A stretch of DNA of 64,000 bases, taken from assembly GCA_017405865.1 (NCBI GenBank), contig JAFQZN010000007.1, positions 1-64,000 of the forward strand, read 5' to 3'. Below the pieces are notes generated by a model. The model had not been told where the DNA came from. It worked only from the letters and a program-made list of their open reading frames with translations, and did no database searches. Within the stretch, counting starts at the first letter, position 1, and each line of letters opens with the position of its first letter. The position numbers and the translations under genes are program-made. This DNA is from Oscillospiraceae bacterium (GTDB lineage Bacteria; Bacillota; Clostridia; Oscillospirales; Oscillospiraceae). Positions 49,764 through 58,235 of this stretch are shown here, in pieces.

Positions 49764-50095
49764 TCTTCGGAATTGGAGCACACCCGCGCCTACCTTGCCG
49801 TAGAGCAGACACAATTTGAGGAGTTGCTCGTCGTAGACTACGATATGGCATGGATCCCTACGCAGGTCCGCTGCACGTCTCCATCCGGACACGGCATACG
49901 GACGCCGGCAGCGAGATCGTCGTTGCGGATGACGGACGGGGCTTTGATTCTTCCGATGACAGTGTGCCGCATATTACGCTCAACAATATTCGGCAACGGC
50001 TCAAAAGCATGTGCGGTGGCAGCATGACGATTACGCCCAACGACGGCGGCGGGACCGTGGTAACGCTGACGATCCCGGACAGTACCGAACGATAG
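49764..50095 (+). pseudogene. Truncated, frameshifted LytS-type sensor kinase remnant
   Basis: One frame encodes SSELEHTRAYLAVEQTQFEE and LLVVDYDM, the post-His-box helix of LytS/YehU kinases. After about 49,845 the reading continues two bases out of frame as MDPYAGPLHVSIRTRHTD, then IVVADDGRGFD (G1 box) and GGTVVTLTIPD to a TAG at 50,095. The segment that should hold the N-box (ENAVKHG) is missing, as are the membrane and His-box parts, and no response regulator follows. LytS-like kinases often control cstA-type peptide or pyruvate transporters, and cstA is the next gene, so a lost regulatory system is inferred. Confidence 0.75.
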
Positions 50096-50119
50096 AAGAA
50101 CAAAGAAAAGAGGAATTCC

Positions 50120-51574
50120 ATGATTTCTTTATTGATTTCATTCGCTGTTTTGCTGGTTGGCTACCTGCTCTACAGCAGGGTTGCGGAAAAGATTTTTGCC
50201 CCGGATGACCGCAAGACGCCCGCTATCGCGATCAACGACGGCGTGGACTGTGTCCCCATGAAGCCGTGGAAGGCGTTTTTGGTGCAGCTTTTGAACATTG
50301 CGGGAACGGGACCCATCTTCGGCGCGCTCATGGGCGCGGTGTTCGGGCCGGTGGTATTTCTGTGGATCGTATTCGGCTCCATTTTGGGCGGCGCGGTGCA
50401 CGACTACATGAGCGGCATGATCAGCTCCCGCCACAAAGGCGCGTCAATTGCAGAGCTCTCCGGCACATACCTCGGAAAGGTTGCCAAGTGGGTCATGCGC
50501 ATCTTCTCGGTGGTGCTGCTTGTGCTCTGCGGCACGGTGTTCGTCACCAGCCCGGCAGGTTTGCTCGACAAGCTGACCCCTGACTGGATGAACGGCACCT
50601 TCTGGGCGATCGTGATCCTCGTCTATTATTTGCTCGCGACGCTGCTGCCGATCGACAAGCTGATCGGCAAGTTATATCCTGTTTTCGGCGTGCTGCTAAT
50701 CGTCATGGCAGCCGCGGTCATCGGCGGCATTCTGTTCTCCGGCGGGAAATATACCATCCCGGAGCTTTCTCTGCAAAACCTTCACCCGGACGGCACGCCC
50801 ATCTGGCCGTACATGTTCATCACAGTCGCCTGCGGCGCGGTGTCCGGCTTCCACGCGACGCAGTCGCCGATGATCGCCAAGTGCATCCGCTCGGAAAAGG
50901 AAGGGCGAAAGATCTTCTACGGCGCAATGATCTCGGAATCGGTCATCGCCCTCGTCTGGGCGGCGGCGGGCGTAGCCTTTTACGGCACGACGCAGCTTTT
51001 GAACGAGGCGCTTGCAAGCGGCGCGTCAAACGTGGTCTATGAAATCTCCACCGGCGTGCTCGGCGTCTTCGGCGGTGTGCTGGCTGTCGCGGGCGTCATC
51101 GTCTGCCCCATCACCTCGGGCGACACTGCCTTCCGCAGTGCGCGTCTGATCCTTGCCGAAATCTTCCATTTGGATCAAAAAAGGATCAAAAACCGTCTGC
51201 TGCTGACGATCCCGCTGCTTGGCGTCGGCGGACTGCTGACCTGGTTCGCCATCGTCAACGCCAACGGCTTCCAGACGGTCTGGCGCTATTTCTCGTGGAG
51301 CAATCAAACGCTGGCAATGATCGCCCTTTGGGTGTCTACTGCATATCTGCTCAAAAAGGGCAAGTACCGTTTCGGCTCCCTGCTGACCGCCTTCCCTGCG
51401 GCCTTCATGACCGCCGTCAGCGTGACCTACATCCTGATGGCGAAGGAGGGCTTGCAGTTAAGCCAAACCGTTTCCTATCTCATCGGCGCGTCTGCCGCGC
51501 TCGTCTTATTCCTCGTTTATCTGACCGTGTTGCTCCGCAGGCAGCAGGCGCGCCGTAAGGCCGGTACGCTTTAA
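50120..51574 (+). CDS. cstA: Carbon starvation protein CstA family transporter
   Basis: The 484-aa membrane protein shows the CstA signatures: FAPDDRKTPAIAINDGVDCV, QLLNIAGTGPIFGALMGAVF, GAVHDYMSGMISSRHKGASI, and FITVACGAVSGFHATQSPMI with CPITSGDTAFRSARLILAEI. About 13 hydrophobic segments are visible. It is shorter than E. coli CstA (about 700 aa), as is usual for the Firmicute form. The family takes up peptides or pyruvate. AAAGAGG precedes the ATG. The preceding kinase gene is a wreck, so control by a cognate LytS is presumably lost. Confidence 0.92.
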   Translation: MISLLISFAVLLVGYLLYSRVAEKIFAPDDRKTPAIAINDGVDCVPMKPWKAFLVQLLNIAGTGPIFGALMGAVFGPVVFLWIVFGSILGGAVHDYMSGMISSRHKGASIAELSGTYLGKVAKWVMRIFSVVLLVLCGTVFVTSPAGLLDKLTPDWMNGTFWAIVILVYYLLATLLPIDKLIGKLYPVFGVLLIVMAAAVIGGILFSGGKYTIPELSLQNLHPDGTPIWPYMFITVACGAVSGFHATQSPMIAKCIRSEKEGRKIFYGAMISESVIALVWAAAGVAFYGTTQLLNEALASGASNVVYEISTGVLGVFGGVLAVAGVIVCPITSGDTAFRSARLILAEIFHLDQKRIKNRLLLTIPLLGVGGLLTWFAIVNANGFQTVWRYFSWSNQTLAMIALWVSTAYLLKKGKYRFGSLLTAFPAAFMTAVSVTYILMAKEGLQLSQTVSYLIGASAALVLFLVYLTVLLRRQQARRKAGTL

Positions 51575-51661
51575 TCATCCTCTATGCAAAAAGACGATAC
51601 AGCACCGAGGCGACCCCGAAACAGCGAAGGCAGACGGTCGACGGAAGCAAAATCGTTATGT

Positions 51662-51869
51662 ATCAGCCTCTTGAACAGATATGGAAAAGCCCTTGCAAAC
51701 GTAGTGCTTGCAAGGGCTTTGGACTGGTGGAGATAAGCGGGATACTCCGGCGGCAAGCGCCTCCGTGACACTGCGGATTTGACCGCCTGCGGCGTTCTGC
51801 CGCTCCGCGTCGCTTTTGCTCCGCAAAAGAAATCCTTGTGTTCGAACCGCTGCCCTCTTGAATGCCATT
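51662..51869 (-). repeat. tRNA-Ala-derived repeat, copy 1, with terminator hairpin and 99-base insert
   Basis: A hairpin gcccttgcaaac / cttgcaagggc region (51,686-51,720) is followed by ggtggagataagcgggat, identical to the 3' end of the tRNA-Ala fragment at 58,531. A 99-base insert (51,744-51,842) follows, then cgaaccgctgccctcttgaa and tgccatt (51,843-51,869), which resumes the tRNA through the anticodon loop. So this is a tRNA-Ala 3' half split within the T-loop. Copies 2 and 3 share the insert. The region 51,575-52,164 has no other gene; 51,870-52,164 is AT-rich with no recognised feature besides the tnpV upstream region. Confidence 0.8.
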
Positions 51870-52164
51870 GACCGTTAACCCGTCACACGGGGTAATTTGG
51901 TGTGCTTTTCCGGCACATCAAATACCACAGTTTTTTCAGCAAAATCAAGGGTTTCCCGCACGTTGCGGCCGCAAGCCCTTGCGCCTCTTGAATTGATTGT
52001 AATTTTCAATTTTTTGCATTTTTGTAAGATATAAGATAGATAGGAGATAGGAATTCAGCCGCCGTTGCATAACTATCATTCAAGAGTGCACAGGTTTTTT
52101 TTCGTATTACGAAGCAAATCAATCTTGAACGCTATTCAAGATAGCAGATGAAAGAAGTTTTATA

Positions 52165-52536
52165 ATGAAAAATCCAACTACCAATGAACGCAGCGGTCTG
52201 AGTTATGCGCAGGTCGGAGGCTACTCCCTGCCCGATCTGACCGTACCGGCTGATCCGAAAATCGGCAAATACGGTCGGATTCTGTTTCGCCGTTTGAGAG
52301 ATCATCGCGCGTGCCTGTTCAACGCGATGCTGCTCGACGGCACCTTGAACGCCTACCTCGAAGAAACCGATCGGCAGGCAAATGAGATGCTCGACCTGCT
52401 GACGCGGCAAATGGCAGAACGCGAGGGCGTCACCGAGCGACTCAAAGCCAACGACCAAATGGATTGGGTGCGGCGAATGAACAACATCCGCAACCGCGCA
52501 GAAGAAGTCGTGCTGCATGAATTGATTTACAATTAA
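52165..52536 (+). CDS. tnpV: TnpV-like transposon-encoded protein
   Basis: The 123-aa protein matches the TnpV type: LSYAQVGGYSLPDLTVP and GKYGRILFRRLRDHRACLF at the start, then MLLDGTLNAYLEETDRQANE and MNNIRNRAEEVVLHELIYN at the end. TnpV proteins accompany Tn4451-like mobilizable and conjugative transposons; their biochemical role is not known. Here it stands alone with no relaxase or recombinase beside it, directly after a tRNA-Ala-like scar at 51,869, so it is probably what is left of an older integrated element. Ribosome site GAAAGAAG. Cytosolic. Confidence 0.8.
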   Translation: MKNPTTNERSGLSYAQVGGYSLPDLTVPADPKIGKYGRILFRRLRDHRACLFNAMLLDGTLNAYLEETDRQANEMLDLLTRQMAEREGVTERLKANDQMDWVRRMNNIRNRAEEVVLHELIYN

Positions 52537-52551
52537 CGCAACACACCGGGG

Positions 52552-52583
52552 CGGTGCCTGCTGCAGAGCAGGCACCGTTTTCT
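52552..52583. terminator. Bidirectional terminator between tnpV and the HMA gene
   Basis: cggtgcctgct / agcaggcaccg with loop gcag, followed by TTTTCT on the plus strand. It lies right after the HMA stop on the minus strand. Confidence 0.82.
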
Positions 52584-52584
52584 G

Positions 52585-52833
52585 TTATGCAAAGAATCTG
52601 CGCTTAATATACGGCTCCACTGTTGCGGATACATACGTATAGCCGATGTCTGTGATTGCCTTTTGCACCGCACTTTCGTCGATCGCGTTCTCAACCAGGA
52701 AGGTCGCTTCGCCGTGTTTTCTTGATGCTTTGACTTTCTTTGCGTCCGGAAATGCGCGCCGGAGCGCGGCGCAGACGTGCGCCTCGCACATCCCGCACAT
52801 CATACCGTCGATCTTTACTGTCACTTTTATCAT
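52585..52833 (-). CDS. Heavy-metal-associated (HMA) domain protein, CopZ-like
   Basis: The 82-aa protein is a single HMA domain. KVTVKIDGMMCGMCEAHVCA contains the GMxCxxC metal motif (Cys13 and Cys16), and the beta-alpha-beta pattern continues with KKVKASRKHGEATFLVENA and AITDIGYTYVSATVEPY. It probably binds a soft or transition metal such as copper or zinc and passes it to a partner. The last ~10 residues (IKRRFFA) are basic. It is the last gene of an operon with a ZIP transporter 11 bases upstream and an ABC exporter, which points to metal handling. Start has GGAGAAAAC. Confidence 0.88.
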   Translation of the reverse strand: MIKVTVKIDGMMCGMCEAHVCAALRRAFPDAKKVKASRKHGEATFLVENAIDESAVQKAITDIGYTYVSATVEPYIKRRFFA

Positions 52834-52844
52834 AGTTTTCTCCT

Positions 52845-53627
52845 TTATCCAAGCGTCACGTCCAACGCCATCATCAACAGAAATCCGATTGCGAACATTA
52901 CGACACCGAGGTTGGAATGCTCCCCCTGCGACATTTCCGGGATCAGTTCCTCCACGACCACGTACATCATTGCGCCTGCAGCAAAGGAAAGCAGATACGG
53001 CATAACCGGCACGAGCATCTCCGCGGCGAGGATCGTGACGATCGCTGCGACCGGCTCAACGGCGCCCGAAAGCATACCGTAAAGGAACGATTTGCTCTTA
53101 CTTTTCCCCTCCGCGTGCAGCGGCATCGAGATGATTGCGCCCTCCGGAAAGTTCTGGATCGCGATTCCGAGCGCGAGTGCCAGTGCGCCGCCCGCCGTGA
53201 TCTGCGCCGACCCGGACAGCATACCGGCGTACACGACGCCGACCGCCATACCCTCGGGGATATTGTGCAGCGTCACCGCCAGCACCATCATCGTCGTGCG
53301 CGCAAGGCGGCTTTTCACGCCCTCCGCCTTCTCGGCGTTCAGATGCAGGTGCGGGATCACGCTGTCAAGCAGAAGCAGAAATCCCACGCCCAGCGCGAAG
53401 CCAACGACCGCCGGGACGAACGCGAGCTTTCCCATCCCCTCCGACCGGTGCATGGCGGGAATGAGCAGGCTCCAGATCGACGCCGCGACCATCACGCCCG
53501 CTGCAAAACCGGTCAGCGCTCTCTGTACCTGCCGACTGAGCGTTTTTCTCATAAACAGAACGCATGTGCTGCCTGCCGTCGTTCCGGCAAAGGGAATCAG
53601 AAGTCCCAGGACCACTTCCGCCGTCAT
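52845..53627 (-). CDS. ZIP-family divalent metal transporter (ZupT-like)
   Basis: The 260-aa protein has eight hydrophobic segments. Helices four and five carry the family metal sites: VTLHNIPEGMAVGVVYAG (HNIPEG) and IAIQNFPEGAIISMPLHAEG (QNFPEG, with Gln-Asn replacing the His of some members). It imports Zn2+ or other divalent ions. A His-containing loop (VIPHLHLNAEKAEG) lies between helices three and four. It starts 18 bases after the FtsX permease stop with AAAGGAGAGC. Placement between an exporter and an HMA protein is unusual and suggests a shared metal stimulus. Confidence 0.9.
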   Translation of the reverse strand: MTAEVVLGLLIPFAGTTAGSTCVLFMRKTLSRQVQRALTGFAAGVMVAASIWSLLIPAMHRSEGMGKLAFVPAVVGFALGVGFLLLLDSVIPHLHLNAEKAEGVKSRLARTTMMVLAVTLHNIPEGMAVGVVYAGMLSGSAQITAGGALALALGIAIQNFPEGAIISMPLHAEGKSKSKSFLYGMLSGAVEPVAAIVTILAAEMLVPVMPYLLSFAAGAMMYVVVEELIPEMSQGEHSNLGVVMFAIGFLLMMALDVTLG

Positions 53628-53645
53628 CTGTTCGCTCTCCTTTCC

Positions 53646-56039
53646 TCATTCCGCGTTTTTGAGCGCTTCGACCATGTCGATCTTTTTGTTCTTCCTCGCT
53701 ACCATCCAGCCGACAAGCAACGAGACGCCGAATGTGAGCAGGATCGAGACGGAATACGTCAGCGGGCCGAGCATCAGCTTCATCTCATATTCGCCCGCGA
53801 GCGCGGTCAGCATCCAGTAGAGCGTCCCGAGCCCCGCCGGAAGCCCGAGCAGTACGCCGACGACCGTCAGCCAGATATTCTGCGAGATCAGAAGCTGGCC
53901 GATCTTCTTGCTTCGGAACCCGAGTACCTTGAGCGTGGCAAGCTCACGCGAGCGTTCGACGTAGCTCATCACGCCGAGATTGTAAAGCACCACGATCCCG
54001 AGTACCACGGCGGCGATGATGAGGATGAACACCATTCCGTCCATAATCTCAACGAAACTCGAAAAGCTGTCCATCAACTGCTGCTTGTCCTGCTTTCCGG
54101 AGATCAGTTCTGAAGACGGTATCTCACCGGAATCTTGATCCGTATAAATAGCGGAGATGCTGTAATCGATCCCGAGGGCATCCGCATATTTGTCGGTCAT
54201 CGTGACGTTCTCGGTCATAATGGAACGGTTGTATCCGACGACTTTCACGCGGTAGGTTTCCTCGCCGCCGTAGGGCGAAAACGCAATAGAATCACCGATC
54301 TTCGCTCTGTCGGCAAGCCGCAGGCAGAGATAAACGCCGTCGTCGCGCAAGGCAATTTCGTGATTATTTTCGTCGATTACGCTGAATCTGCCCTTGTCGT
54401 TATGTACGATATCCAGCGTCACGGTATCGCCACCGAAACTGATGCCGGAAAAGCTCTCCCAGTCGCCGTCAAGATCGGCGATCAGCTGTTTTGCGTTTTC
54501 ATATTCGGTGTTTTCTACCAGATTGACCTTCGTCGCATAGTGGGAAACGCCGTTGTCAAGCAGGTCGAGGAACCCAGCCATTGTATCGCGCATTCCCAAG
54601 CCTCCGACGAGAAGGATCATACAGCCGATAATGCCGACGAGCGTCATAGCGAAGCGGCTCTTGTGGCGCATCAGGTCGCGCACGTTCCACTTCGTCGCAA
54701 AGCTCATTTTCCCGAAAAGCGGCAGCTTTTCAAGGAAAGACTTTTTCATTTTCTTCGGCGTGTAGGGACGGAGCGCGTCCGCCGCCGTACCGCGAAGCTG
54801 CGAGCGTACGGACAGAAAGCTGATAAGCGCGAGAAGAATCACAGTTCCCGCGATCACCGGATAACAGAACGCCGGCGTCGCCGCCGACCAGTCCGGCATA
54901 TCGAAATAGGTGCCCATCATACCGTTTTCGCTCATGACTGCTTTGCATACGAAGTATCCGAGTACGCCGCCGAGCACCGCGCCGGCAATGCCGATAAACA
55001 GCCCATAGAGCGAATAATGCAATAATACCGTCCGATTCTTGAAGCCAAGCGCCTTCAAAACGCCGATCTGTGTTTTCTCTTTGGTAGCAATGCGGTGCAT
55101 CGTCGTCACCATCGTCAGAATGGCGATGGCGAGAAACAGCACCGGCAGAATCGAGCCCATCGCCTTTCCTTCGGTCGCTTCCCCCATCGCTTCTTTGTAA
55201 ACGGTGTGGTCTTCCTTTGCTACGACCATCAGCGTTTTACCGAGTTTTTCTTTTATGGCGTCTTCCAGTTCGGTTTTTTCGAGATCGGAGCGCAGATTGA
55301 TCTGCGGGAACGCCTTGTCGGTCGCTTCTCGCATCACCTCATCGGTCAGCATTGCCTCTGCCTGCTCCCGTACCATATCAGCCGGTACGCCCGCCTTCTG
55401 CAGTTCGTCGGCTATGGTATTCAAAGCCTTTTCGCGCAGGATGGCGTTTAGTTTTGCAGGGGAAATATATGCGTAGCCGAACGTATTGAAATCCGGCATG
55501 ACCTGATTGCTGTCAGCCAGGCAGATCATATGCTCGCCTGCTTTGATAAGGCCTACAACCTCGCCGTCGATCTCCATGCCCTGAAATTCCAGCGTCAGCG
55601 TATCGCCGAGGGATATCCCGTTCAGCTTCGCAAACTTGTCGGACAACCAGATGCCGTCGCTTGTTTCGTCATATTCCGCACCCTCCATCAGCGTAATGGT
55701 CGAAACGGTGTAATTCTCCGAGACGTCGAGCGCGAGGGCTTTTTTGCTGTCGCCTTTCAGTTCGAGATTGACAGACAGATACCGCGTCGCCGCGTCCACG
55801 CCGTCGATCGAAGCGATCGCCTCAAGCTCGTCTTTCGCGAAGCCGGTCTCGGAATACAGCCGGTAATCAGCGTATTTCGTTTCTTCGAAAAAGTTGCCAA
55901 CGTCATATTCAATGGTCTTCCATTCCATATTGAAGCCGAGGAAGATGCCGATCCCCAACGTCATCATGATGATCATCGAAATAAACTGCGCCTTGTAGCT
56001 CCACGCGGTGCGGAGCAGTTTCCGGAAAAGCATCACCAC
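53646..56039 (-). CDS. FtsX/MacB-type ABC transporter permease, two-domain
   Basis: The 797-aa permease has an N-terminal helix (about 15-38), a large outer domain (about 50-290), three helices of the first FtsX core (about 300-430), a second short unit with TLVGIIGCMILLVGGLGMRD near residue 487, another outer domain, and a final FtsX core (about 680-797) ending with YVERSRELATLKVLGFRSKK and ARKNKKIDMVEALKNAE. Such proteins act as mechanotransducing exporters or regulators rather than importers. The outer region near residues 230-290 has a Glu/Lys-rich helix pair. Its start overlaps the ATPase stop by seven bases. Confidence 0.88.
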   Translation of the reverse strand: MVMLFRKLLRTAWSYKAQFISMIIMMTLGIGIFLGFNMEWKTIEYDVGNFFEETKYADYRLYSETGFAKDELEAIASIDGVDAATRYLSVNLELKGDSKKALALDVSENYTVSTITLMEGAEYDETSDGIWLSDKFAKLNGISLGDTLTLEFQGMEIDGEVVGLIKAGEHMICLADSNQVMPDFNTFGYAYISPAKLNAILREKALNTIADELQKAGVPADMVREQAEAMLTDEVMREATDKAFPQINLRSDLEKTELEDAIKEKLGKTLMVVAKEDHTVYKEAMGEATEGKAMGSILPVLFLAIAILTMVTTMHRIATKEKTQIGVLKALGFKNRTVLLHYSLYGLFIGIAGAVLGGVLGYFVCKAVMSENGMMGTYFDMPDWSAATPAFCYPVIAGTVILLALISFLSVRSQLRGTAADALRPYTPKKMKKSFLEKLPLFGKMSFATKWNVRDLMRHKSRFAMTLVGIIGCMILLVGGLGMRDTMAGFLDLLDNGVSHYATKVNLVENTEYENAKQLIADLDGDWESFSGISFGGDTVTLDIVHNDKGRFSVIDENNHEIALRDDGVYLCLRLADRAKIGDSIAFSPYGGEETYRVKVVGYNRSIMTENVTMTDKYADALGIDYSISAIYTDQDSGEIPSSELISGKQDKQQLMDSFSSFVEIMDGMVFILIIAAVVLGIVVLYNLGVMSYVERSRELATLKVLGFRSKKIGQLLISQNIWLTVVGVLLGLPAGLGTLYWMLTALAGEYEMKLMLGPLTYSVSILLTFGVSLLVGWMVARKNKKIDMVEALKNAE

Positions 56040-56734
56040 TCCACCTCGTCAGCGGAAAGGGGATTCTCCTGCTCCTCGATCGAGCGGATCTTTCCGTTTT
56101 TGACGCGGATCACGACGTCCGCCATTTTTGCGATGTTCTGGTTGTGCGTAACGATCACGATCGTCTTGCCGTAGTCTTTCGCCATTTCGAGCAGGAGCTT
56201 CAGCACCATTACGCCGGTCTCGGAGTCCAGCGCACCGGTCGGCTCGTCGCAGAGCAGGATCTTCGGGTTTTTGCACAGCGCGCGGGCGATGGAGATGCGC
56301 TGCTGTTCGCCGCCGGACAGCTCAGCGGGGAAATTGTTCAGATGGTCGAGCAAGCCGACCTTGCCGATCATATCCTTTGCGCCGAGCGCGTCTTTGGAAA
56401 TCTCTGAAACGAGTTTGACGTTTTCATAGACCGTCAGCGTCGGAATCAGATTATAAAACTGGAACACGAAGCCGACCGTCGAAGCGCGGTAGTCGGCAAG
56501 CTCGTTGTCGGTAAGCGTTGAGATATCTTTGTCGCATACTGTGATCGTGCCTTCGCTCGGGCTGTCAAGTCCGCCGAGCAGGTTGAGCAGCGTGCTCTTG
56601 CCCGCACCGGAAGGACCGAGGATGACGACAAACCTGCCCTCGTCAAGTGTAAAACTGACGCGGTCGAGGGCCCGCAGAACATGGTCGCCGCTGGTATAAA
56701 TTTTTGATACGTTTTCAAATTGGACAATTGACAT
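56033..56734 (-). CDS. MacB/LolD-type ABC transporter ATP-binding protein
   Basis: The 233-aa ATPase has Walker [10 protein letters not shown] near residue 40, Q-loop [15 protein letters not shown], signature LSGGEQQR, Walker [13 protein letters not shown] and switch VTHNQNI. The ATG at 56734 is chosen for CGGAGGTA 7 bases upstream; an in-frame ATG 27 bases earlier lies inside a palindromic operator. It partners with the FtsX-type permease immediately downstream. First gene of a four-gene operon with ZIP and HMA genes. Confidence 0.92.
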   Translation of the reverse strand: MSIVQFENVSKIYTSGDHVLRALDRVSFTLDEGRFVVILGPSGAGKSTLLNLLGGLDSPSEGTITVCDKDISTLTDNELADYRASTVGFVFQFYNLIPTLTVYENVKLVSEISKDALGAKDMIGKVGLLDHLNNFPAELSGGEQQRISIARALCKNPKILLCDEPTGALDSETGVMVLKLLLEMAKDYGKTIVIVTHNQNIAKMADVVIRVKNGKIRSIEEQENPLSADEVEW

Positions 56735-56753
56735 TTTGTACCTCCGATCATAC

Positions 56754-56872
56754 GTTAGCATCTGCTAACCACTCTCCAAAAAAGAAAGCGCCGCCCTCTT
56801 TTTGGCACGTTGGAGCAATAGCAGAAGTTAGCTTCTGCTAACCAATATAGCACGCGATCTGTAAAATGTCAA
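56754..56872 (-). promoter_or_regulatory. Strong promoter with two GTTAGC-type palindromic operators
   Basis: On the minus strand TTGACA (56,867-56,872), 17 bases, TATATT (56,844-56,849) is near-consensus. Operator 1, GTTAGCttcTGCTAAC-like (56,827-56,842), covers the start point and overlaps a second perfect dyad GCAGAAG-TTAG-CTTCTGC (56,821-56,838). Operator 2, GTTAGCA-TC-TGCTAAC (56,754-56,769), lies in the leader just before the ribosome site. The size and symmetry fit a TetR-family repressor; none is encoded nearby, so it would act in trans. Confidence 0.8.
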
Positions 56873-56974
56873 TACGTTTATGAACGCAAACATCCGCCGG
56901 AGAAGCGGGGGCGGCAAGAGTGTGCCATATACAGCAGAACGCTCGAAAAATATCCGAGCGTTCTTTGCATATAT

Positions 56975-57226
56975 TCCACACAAACTCCACACAAATCGCG
57001 TTTCAGCCTCTTGAATAAAAAAACAAAAATCCTTGCAAACGTAGTGTTTGCAAGGATTTGCGGTTGGTGGAGATAAGCGGGATACTCCGGCGCAAAGCGC
57101 CTCCGTGACACTGCGGATTTGACCGCCTGCGGCGTTCCGCCGCTCCGCGTCGCTTTTGCTCCGCAAAAGAAATCCTTGTGTTCGAACCGGACAGCCCGTT
57201 CCCAAACCTACCGCACCAAAGAAAAA
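56975..57226 (-). repeat. tRNA-Ala-derived repeat, copy 2
   Basis: After cgcgtttcagcctcttgaat comes the hairpin aatccttgcaaac / gtttgcaaggatt (57,030-57,058), then ggtggagataagcgggat, the shared 99-base insert (57,084-57,182) and cgaaccgg. Past that point this copy does not continue into tRNA but shares acagcccgttcccaaaccta and ccgcaccaaagaaaa with copy 3. Spurious frames over it translate to phrases common in Clostridia annotations. Together with the operator region this accounts for 56,735-57,226. Confidence 0.8.
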
Positions 57227-57353
57227 AGACTTTGGGCCCGACGTGCAAATCAGTGCTTCTGCCAGACACGGCGTATCCGCGATGGCGTGTGTGCGGGAAC
57301 TGAAGGAAGATGGCACACCCAAGCGCGCCTCCCGTAAAAAGCAGAGCAACTAA
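57222..57353 (+). pseudogene. Short coding-like remnant
   Basis: After the repeat the plus strand reads DFGPDVQISASARHGVSAMA, then CVRELKEDGTPKRASRKKQS and N before TAA at 57,353. The composition looks like a real basic C-terminus, but there is no start outside the repeat. Possibly the tail of a gene cut by repeat insertion; family not recognised. Confidence 0.25.
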
Positions 57354-57365
57354 AGACATCCTGCT

Positions 57366-57441
57366 GGATTATCGACCTGATAATCCATATAACTAAGTTA
57401 AGCAAGCCGGATTTCTCGATACTCGGGAAAACCGGCTTGCT
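57366..57441. terminator. Palindrome and terminator downstream of the XRE gene
   Basis: ggattatc-gacct-gataatcc (57,366-57,386) is a perfect dyad. agcaagccgg / accggcttgct (57,401-57,441) with an inner tttc/gaaa pairing forms the likely terminator just past the XRE stop. Confidence 0.7.
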
Positions 57442-57447
57442 GATTTA

Positions 57448-57756
57448 TTACTTTCCGTATGACTTGATGACCTGCCATACTGTATCTTTCTGGCTCGGGG
57501 ATAATACCGACCAGTTTGCTACAAGTTCACGGAGTTCCGGCGTCAGTTCCGTCATTTCTTCATCCGTACAGAAGAACTGCGAAAGCGTAATGTTGAAGGC
57601 CTTGCAAAGGGCTTCCAGCGTCGTCAAGCTCGGCAAAGTGTTTCTTTTATAGATGTTGGCAACGGTATTCGCTGCGAGCCCGGCTTCTTTTGCGATCTTA
57701 TATGAACTCCATCCGTGCAGTTCCTGCAACTCATGCAGCCTCGCCAAAACGTCCAT
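57448..57756 (-). CDS. XRE-family helix-turn-helix regulator
   Basis: The 102-aa protein has an XRE domain at residues about 5-60: LHGWSSYKIAKEAGLAANTV, NIYKRNTLPSLTTLEALCKA and FNITLSQFF. A 40-residue acidic tail follows (TDEEMTELTPELRELVANWS). It is a DNA-binding repressor or activator, cytosolic. GAGGTGATT precedes the ATG. A dyad TATCTC-N8-GAGATA covers the intergenic region with the divergent 53-aa gene, suggesting control of both. Its target beyond this pair is unknown. Confidence 0.88.
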   Translation of the reverse strand: MDVLARLHELQELHGWSSYKIAKEAGLAANTVANIYKRNTLPSLTTLEALCKAFNITLSQFFCTDEEMTELTPELRELVANWSVLSPSQKDTVWQVIKSYGK

Positions 57757-57784
57757 AGAATCACCTCATTGTTTTTCTATATTA

Positions 57785-57851
57785 TATCTCCATAGAATGA
57801 GATAAAATATAGCAGTAATGAGTGACATATATCGCAAAGTTGTGCTATAAT
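57785..57851. promoter_or_regulatory. Divergent promoters with a TATCTC/GAGATA dyad
   Basis: The dyad tatctc-catagaat-gagata is at 57,785-57,804. For the 53-aa gene, TGACAT (57,823-57,828), 17 bases, TATAAT (57,846-57,851). For the XRE gene, TATAAT reads on the minus strand at about 57,781-57,786 with a weak -35. The dyad overlaps the spacer of the XRE promoter, fitting autoregulation. Confidence 0.55.
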
Positions 57852-57902
57852 GGCTTGGAAACCTGCAAAAAAAGAAAAAGAAACTATTACGGAGGACAAT
57901 AT

Positions 57903-58064
57903 ATGGATCTCAATTTCTTCAAGGACATACTGTTCGACCTGATAAACGAGAGCGACGCACTGGACGTTGCCGACATTCAGAGCGACGACAGAGCAAACAC
58001 GTTTCTCGTCTTGATGAAAGACGGCACTGCCTTCTCTGTCCACGTCACCAAAATCGAAAGCTGA
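57903..58064 (+). CDS. Small acidic protein of unknown function (53 aa)
   Basis: A perfect ACGGAGGA site precedes the ATG. The protein begins MDLNFFKDILFDLINESDAL and ends GTAFSVHVTKIES; the middle holds VADIQSDDRANTFLVLMKDG, a beta-hairpin-like, acidic segment. It has its own promoter and terminator and sits divergent to the XRE regulator. Family not recognised; a small effector or antitoxin-like role is possible but unsupported. Confidence 0.65.
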   Translation: MDLNFFKDILFDLINESDALDVADIQSDDRANTFLVLMKDGTAFSVHVTKIES

Positions 58065-58075
58065 ACGATTGCATA

Positions 58076-58111
58076 GAAAAACGGAGCAGGATGATTCTTG
58101 CTCCGTTTTTC
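58076..58111 (+). terminator. Terminator of the 53-aa gene
   Basis: aaaacggagca(gg) pairs with (ct)tgctccgtttt and runs into TTTTT. The following stretch to about 58,235 is AT-rich with no gene. Confidence 0.85.
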
Positions 58112-58235
58112 ACTTAATTTGCCTGAGATTATTGATCGTTAATATTGATCTCGGTCTAAATTGTTTATTCAAAACAATAGATAATGGATAATTTGTTTTT
58201 GCGCTTTGTAATGTAACATATCGCCTGAAACAGCC

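Noticed and set aside
52917..54113. Plus-strand 398-aa frame over the ZIP and FtsX genes
   Set aside because: Spans two well-supported minus-strand genes and their junction; His/Arg-rich shadow translation.
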